A stretch of 11,217 nucleotides of DNA from an uncultured Lysobacteraceae bacterium. GTDB taxonomy: Bacteria; Pseudomonadota; Gammaproteobacteria; Xanthomonadales; Rhodanobacteraceae. Shown piece by piece: positions 6,733 to 11,217 of this stretch. The notes below the pieces were generated by a model. It was not told the DNA's origin. It made no database searches and saw only the letters and a program-made list of their open reading frames with translations. The stretch spans positions 1-11,217 of the forward strand of contig CAMLLF010000060.1 of NCBI GenBank assembly GCA_946480705.1. The letters run 5' to 3'. How positions within the stretch are numbered: position 1 is the stretch's first letter; the number at the start of each line of letters is the position of its first letter. Both the position numbers and the translations under genes were made by a program.

Positions 6733-9095
6733 GCGCCGTCGGCGTCGTCGGGGTCGCTCGCCGTCGCGGTGTTGACGAGCGGATCGGTCGTCAGCGCGGC
6801 CGAGAAATTCACCGGCAGCGAATACGTGAGCGCGTTGCCGGCACCCGCCGCCACGCTCGCGCCGACCGCCGAGAACGCGCCACCGCCGGCGCTGCCGTTC
6901 ACGGTTCCGCAAAGGGCGGCACCGGTCGCGACGCAGGTCGGTGTCGCGCTCAGCGTGACGCCCGCGGGCAGGCTGTCGTCGACGGTCACGTTCGCGGCAT
7001 TGCTCGGCCCCGCATTCGTGACGACGACGGTGTAGGTCGCGCTGCCGCCCGGCGTGTAGCTCAGGTTGCCGTCGGTCTTCGTGATGCCGAGCGCCGCTTG
7101 GCCGCCGCGCGTGTTGCTGTCGGTCGCCGTGGCCGGCGTCGGGTCGGCCGGATCCGTAACGGTCACGGTGTTGGCGAGCGGATCGGCCGCGAGATCGGCC
7201 GCGAACGCGACCGGCACGCTGTAGCGCAGCTCGTTGCCCGGTCCCGCGGCGATGCTCGCGCCGGCCGCGCCGAAATTCGTTCCGCCGGCAGTGCCGCTGA
7301 TCGTGCCGCAACCTGCGGCACCGACGGCGACGCAGGTCGGCGTTGCGGTCAGCGTGGTACCGGCCGGCAGCGGGTCGGCGAGGCTCACCGCGGCCGCATT
7401 CGACGGACCGGCATTGGTCACGACGACGACATAGGTCGCCGTGCTGCCCGGCGTGTAGCTGCTCGCGCCGTCGTCCTTGGTCGCGCTGAGGCCGGACACG
7501 GCCTGCAGCGCATCGCTGTCGTCGGCCTGCGCACCATCGGGATCCGCGCTGTCGGTCGCGTTCGCCGTGTTGACGAGCGGATTCACGCTGAGGCCCGGCG
7601 CGAAATCCACCGGCAGGCTCAGGACGAGACTGTCGCCGGATGCGGCACCGAGCGTCGCGCCGCTGAGTCCGGCGCTGCTGCCGCCGGCGCTGCCGCTGAT
7701 CGTGCCGCAGGTCGCGTTGCCGTTGGCCGTGCAGCTCGGCGGTGCCGTCAGCGTCACACCGGCCGGCAGGCTGTCGGCGATCGAGACCGCGGTCGCATCG
7801 CTCGGCCCGTCGTTGGTCAGGGTCAGCACGTAGGTTCCCGTCGTGCCCGGCGTGTAGCTCGCCGCACCGTCGGTCTTGGCCAGCACGAGGTCGGTCAGCG
7901 GGCTGCGCGCATCGCTGTCGGTCGCCGTGCTCGGCGACGGCGCAGCGGGATCGTCCGCTGTCGCAGAGTTCACGAGTGGATCTGTCAACAAATCTGACGC
8001 GAACGCGACCGGCAGCGAATAGGTCAGGCGATTGCCCGCGCCGGCCGCGAGCGTCGCGCCGGTCACGCCGAAGCCCGCGCCGCCGGCGCTGCCGCTGAGC
8101 GTGCCGCAGAAGGCCGTGCCGGTCGCCGCGCACGAGGGCGAGCCCGCGAGCGTGACGCCCGGCGGCAGGTTGTCGACGACGCTGACCGCGTTCGCGTTCG
8201 ACGGCCCGGCGTTCTCGATGACGAGGTCATAGACCGCCGTACCGCCCGGCGTATACGTCGGACTGCCGTCGGTCTTGGCCAGCGTGAGGCCGGTCACGCC
8301 GAGCAGCGTGTCGCTGTCGCTCGCGCTGACCGGCGCGGCGAGGTCGGGACCGTCGACGGTCGCCGTGTTCACGAGCGGATTGGTCGTCATGCCCGCGCCG
8401 AACTGCACCGGCAGCGAATAGGCCAGCGCATTGCCGGCGCCGGCCGCGATGCTCGCGCCCGCGGCCAAGAACGCGCTGCCGCCGGCGGTGCCGGTCAGCG
8501 TGCCGCAGCTGGCCGAACCGGTCGCGCTGCAGGTCGGTGCGGCGGTCAGCGTGACGCCGGCCGGCAGCGTGTCGGCCAGGCTGACGCCGCTCGCATCGCT
8601 GGGGCCGGCGTTGCCGACGGTCAGCACATAGGTCGCCGTGCCGCCCGGCGTGTAGATCGCCTGGCCGTCGTCCTTGCCGAGCGTCAGCGCCGTCTGCGCG
8701 AGACGCGTGTCGCTGTCGCTCGCCGAACGCGGGCTGCCGGCATCGGCCGGATCGCTCGCTGTCGCGATGTTCACGAGTGGATTCGTGGAAAGATCTGCCG
8801 CGAACGCGACCGGCAGCTGGTAGACCAGCGAATGTCCGCCGCCCGGCGCGAGCGTCGCGCCCGCGACGCTGAAGCTGCTGCCGCCGACCGCGCCGGTCAA
8901 CGCGCCGCAGCTCGCCGTGCCGGTCGCGGTGCAGGTCGCCGTGCCCGCCAGCGTCACGCCGGCCGGCAGCGTGTCGGCGACCGACACCGCCGCGGCGGCC
9001 GAGGGCCCGGCGTTCGTCACGGTCAGCGCATAGGTCGCCGTGCCGCCGGGCGTGTAGGTCGGCGAACCGTCGGTCTTTGCAAGTGCGAGGCTCGT
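5890..9095 (-). repeat. eight tandem 399-nt DUF11 units inside one gene
   Basis: Eight consecutive coding repeats encode about 133 residues each, with the consensus KTDG-x4-YTPGGTATY, VTNAGPSxAxAVSVADTLPAGVTL, TCxATGxASCG, SLPVxFAADL, DPLVNTATAxDP and SDSDxR. The plus-strand anchor CCGTCG (from the KTDG/KDDG codons) sits at 9067, 8665, 8266, 7867, 7468, 7069, 6680 and 6281. The spacing is 402 once, then 399 throughout, except 389 between units 6 and 7, where the frameshift lies. Such regular units point to expansion by intragenic duplication and make the locus prone to recombination and assembly error. Confidence 0.93.
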
Positions 9096-11217
9096 CGTCC
9101 GCACGATCGGCGTCACCGGCGGCGTCGGATCGGCGCAGGGCGTCGCGACCGTGCAGGCCGGATCGCCGCCGCCGCTCAGGTTCACCGGATTCGTGACGCT
9201 CGGTGGCGCGTCCGGCGCCACGTCGACCGTGAAGCCGAACACGCTGCTGCCGGCCGCGGCGATCGCGATGCCGCTCGTGCAGGCGATCGTGTTCGCCGCG
9301 GCGGTGCACGACCAGTCGGCCGCATTCGCGCCGCTCAGTCCGACGGCGCCGTTGGCGACGCTCAGGCCTGCCGGCAGCACGTCGGTCACGGTGATCGTGC
9401 CGCTGCTCGGCGCCGCACCGGTGTTCGACACGGTCAGCGTGTAGCCGCCGGTCGCGCCCGCCGTGAAATTCGCCGCATTGGCTACTTTGTCGATCGACAG
9501 CAGCGGCGCCGCCGACACGGTGACCGTGTTCGGCGGGCAGGCATTGTTCGCCTCGCCGATTTCCGGCAGCACGCCGCCGGGATCGGCGGCGCAGGTGCCG
9601 CCCGCGCGCGGATTCGCGAGTACGCCGGGTGCCGTGGTCGTCGTCACGACCGCGAGCGAGAAGCCGCCGCCCGGCGGCAGCGTGACCGCACCGGCCGCCG
9701 TGCACGTGACGGTGTTCGCGGCAAGCGCGCAGTTGATCGTACCGGTCGTGCCGCCGGTGTTCGTCGCGGCCGGCGGCACGACGTACGTCGCGCCGGTCGC
9801 CGGCAGATCGTCGACCAGCAGCACCTGCCCGTTCGCGACGTTCGCGGTTCCCGCCGCCGCGCCGTTCGTCAGCGCGAGCGTCCACTGGAACGTCGCGCCG
9901 AGTGCGGCCGCGCCACCGGTGTCGTTGCTCTTGGTCACCGTGAGATCCGGAGCGAGCGGCACGCTGACGCTCGTCGTCGGCGATGTCGCGCCGCCCGCCG
10001 ATGCGGACGCCGTGTTCGTGACGACACGCGCGGCCACGTCGGCCGCGACGACGACGTAGCTCGCGGTGCATACCAGGCTCTCGCCCGGATCGAAGAACGC
10101 GTCGAGATCGCCGATCGTCGTCAACGCCGGACACGTGACCGTCGTGCGGTCGTCGGCGACCGTGACCGGTCCGTCGAGCACGGCCGCGCCGCTGTTGGTC
10201 ACGGTGTAGGTGTAGGTCAGCGTGTCGCCGACCGCGCGGAACACGGTCTGCGCGGCGGCCTTGACGATCGTCAGGCCGGTCGTCCCGTAGGTCGCGTTCG
10301 AGTCGGGCGAGTCGTACGGCGTCGCGGCATACGTGCCGGTCGCATGCGCGATGTTGGTATGCGTGCCGGTGCTCGCGGCAACCGGGCCGACCACGCAGCT
10401 CACGATGTGGTTGTCGTTCGCCGCCACCGCGACCGGCAGCGTCAGCGCGGCCCAGGTCGCATTGCAGGACGCGACGTTCAAGGTGTTGTCGGTCAGGCTG
10501 ATCGGACTCAGCGGCACGTCGCCGGTGTTTTCGACGGTGAAGCGGTAGTACACCGGCGTTCCGGTCGTGACCGCGCGATAGTCGCCCCACGGACCGGCGG
10601 CACTCAGGCCGACCTGCTTGAGCAGGCCGATCGACGGATCCGGCGGCGTGACATCGAGCGTCGCCGACGCGGTGTTGCCGTTGACGGTCTGCGCGTTGAT
10701 CACGTGCGAGACGTTGCCGCTGGTGTTCGCGTAGCTGCCCGGTGCCGCCGCCGTCACGACGACCGATACCGTGCAGCTCGCGCCGCCGGCCAGCGTCGCC
10801 GCGGAAAGGCTGACGCTGTTGCCGCCGGGTGTCGCGCTGGCCGAACCGCCGCAGCCGTTGAACAGCGCGGGCGAAGCCGCGTTCGCGAGACCCGGCGGAT
10901 AGGTGTCGCTGAACGCGATGCCGCCGAGCGCGGCATTGAGGTTCGGATTCGAGAGCGTGAACGTCAGCGTCGAGGTCGCGCCGGCCAGGATCGGATCGGG
11001 CGCGAACTGTTTCGCGATCGACGGCGGCAGCACGCCGGTGATCGACGCGGTCGGCACGCTCGCCGTGTTCGTGCCGCCTTCGGTCGTCGACAGGAACCCG
11101 CCGATATTGGTCTTCGGTCCCGCACTGGTGACCGTCGTGTTGACGCTGACCGTGCAGGATCCGCCCGCCGGCAGGATGCCGCCACTGAACGTCAGTGCCG
11201 TTGCGCCCGCGACCGGT
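6693..11217 (-). CDS. giant DUF11/Ig-like repeat surface protein, N-terminal and central part (partial)
   Basis: The frame is open at the right edge, so the start and any signal peptide are missing. The GTG at 11057 is internal, because 53 in-frame residues precede it. Domains in order: the end of one unit (LTFSGGILPAGGSCTVSVN, edge to 11060); an Ig-like unit beginning PPSIAKQFAPDPILAGATST (about 11030-10645); a unit beginning PSIGLLKQVG (about 10640); a unit beginning TGLTIVKAAAQTV with VTCPA and FDPGESLVCTASY (about 10280); a unit with DLTVTKSND (about 9950); a unit with LLSIDKVANAANFTAG (about 9505); then uniform DUF11 units 1-6 (from 9093). DUF11-type repeats are beta-sandwich spacers in bacterial cell-surface and secreted proteins; the ligand is unknown. 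No enzymatic domain or RTX motif is visible. Sense ends at DADGAQ (about 6729). The frame then runs about a dozen out-of-phase residues to a stop at 6693. Together with the downstream part, about 1,900 residues lie in the window. Confidence 0.9.
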   Translation of the reverse strand, partial: PVAGATALTFSGGILPAGGSCTVSVNTTVTSAGPKTNIGGFLSTTEGGTNTASVPTASITGVLPPSIAKQFAPDPILAGATSTLTFTLSNPNLNAALGGIAFSDTYPPGLANAASPALFNGCGGSASATPGGNSVSLSAATLAGGASCTVSVVVTAAAPGSYANTSGNVSHVINAQTVNGNTASATLDVTPPDPSIGLLKQVGLSAAGPWGDYRAVTTGTPVYYRFTVENTGDVPLSPISLTDNTLNVASCNATWAALTLPVAVAANDNHIVSCVVGPVAASTGTHTNIAHATGTYAATPYDSPDSNATYGTTGLTIVKAAAQTVFRAVGDTLTYTYTVTNSGAAVLDGPVTVADDRTTVTCPALTTIGDLDAFFDPGESLVCTASYVVVAADVAARVVTNTASASAGGATSPTTSVSVPLAPDLTVTKSNDTGGAAALGATFQWTLALTNGAAAGTANVANGQVLLVDDLPATGATYVVPPAATNTGGTTGTINCALAANTVTCTAAGAVTLPPGGGFSLAVVTTTTAPGVLANPRAGGTCAADPGGVLPEIGEANNACPPNTVTVSAAPLLSIDKVANAANFTAGATGGYTLTVSNTGAAPSSGTITVTDVLPAGLSVANGAVGLSGANAADWSCTAAANTIACTSGIAIAAAGSSVFGFTVDVAPDAPPSVTNPVNLSGGGDPACTVATPCADPTPPVTPIVRTTSLALAKTDGSPTYTPGGTATYALTVTNAGPSAAAAVSVADTLPAGVTLAGTATCTATGTASCGALTGAVGGSSFSVAGATLAPGGGHSLVYQLPVAFAADLSTNPLVNIATASDPADAGSPRSASDSDTRLAQTALTLGKDDGQAIYTPGGTATYVLTVGNAGPSDASGVSLADTLPAGVTLTAAPTCSATGSASCGTLTGTAGGSAFLAAGASIAAGAGNALAYSLPVQFGAGMTTNPLVNTATVDGPDLAAPVSASDSDTLLGVTGLTLAKTDGSPTYTPGGTAVYDLVIENAGPSNANAVSVVDNLPPGVTLAGSPSCAATGTAFCGTLSGSAGGAGFGVTGATLAAGAGNRLTYSLPVAFASDLLTDPLVNSATADDPAAPSPSTATDSDARSPLTDLVLAKTDGAASYTPGTTGTYVLTLTNDGPSDATAVSIADSLPAGVTLTAPPSCTANGNATCGTISGSAGGSSAGLSGATLGAASGDSLVLSLPVDFAPGLSVNPLVNTANATDSADPDGAQADDSDALQAVSGLSATKDDGASSYTPGSTATYVVVVTNAGPSNAAAVSLADPLPAGTTLTATPTCVAVGAAGCGTISGTAGGTNFGAAGASIAAGPGNELRYSVPVAFAADLAADPLANTVTVTDPADPTPATATDSNTRGGQAALGITKTDGNLSYTPGGSATYTVVVTNAGPSNAANVTVDDSLPAGVTLSATPTCVATGAALCGTVNGSAGGGAFSAVGASVAAGAGNALTYSLPVNFSAALTTDPLVNTATASDPDDADGAQATCCSRAPASH

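Noticed and set aside
6721..6745. Programmed -1 ribosomal frameshifting joining the two DUF11 frames
   Set aside because: There is no slippery heptamer (X XXY YYZ) at the junction, and the repeat spacing is short by exactly 10 nt, which indicates a deletion.
5794..7997. Plus-strand ORFs of about 400 codons opposite the DUF11 repeats
   Set aside because: These are antisense shadows that echo the 399-nt repeat period.
5890..9095. CRISPR array or satellite DNA
   Set aside because: The 399-nt units are in-frame protein repeats without short repeats and spacers.
8227..10590. 787-codon minus-strand ORF overlapping the DUF11 gene in another phase
   Set aside because: It is Arg/His/Gly-rich nonsense. 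The overlapping frame encodes regular DUF11 units.

Overview
The window is very GC-rich and almost fully coding, with the codon choice of a high-GC proteobacterium. The long-form tryptophanyl-tRNA synthetase and the secreted hypothetical protein at 4551 both resemble proteins I remember from the Xanthomonadales/Lysobacterales (Gammaproteobacteria). That placement is inference from memory, not a search result. I see no mobile element, CRISPR array or RNA gene.

Layout from left to right. (1) Minus strand, 2535 down to the left edge: an exported Sel1-repeat protein, broken by a frameshift near 1655 and continuing past the window. (2) Minus strand, 3889-2645: trpS, immediately upstream of gene 1. 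It has a C-terminal DUF1508-like extension and an in-frame gap that removes the conserved GxDQ active-site motif. (3) A 208-bp divergent intergenic region with small dyads. (4) Plus strand, 4098-4427: a stand-alone two-repeat DUF1508 (YegP-like) protein. (5) Plus strand, 4551-5369: a secreted conserved hypothetical protein, closed by a strong intrinsic terminator. (6) Minus strand, from the right edge down to 5476: a giant secreted-type protein made of DUF11-like Ig-fold repeats. It includes eight near-identical units with a 399-nt period and is interrupted by a 10-nt deletion near 6730. Its N-terminus lies beyond 11217.

The genes do not form an obvious pathway. trpS and the Sel1 gene are co-oriented and could be co-transcribed. 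The two plus-strand genes form a short convergent unit facing the DUF11 gene. I found no convincing new molecular system.

The strongest signal is damage: three independent indels in three neighbouring minus-strand genes, one of them in a normally essential enzyme. This means either real gene decay or an uncorrected assembly. The second notable point is a DUF1508-like module at the end of TrpRS beside a free-standing DUF1508 gene. The third is the strict 399-nt repeat period, which measures the size of the deletion in the DUF11 gene.
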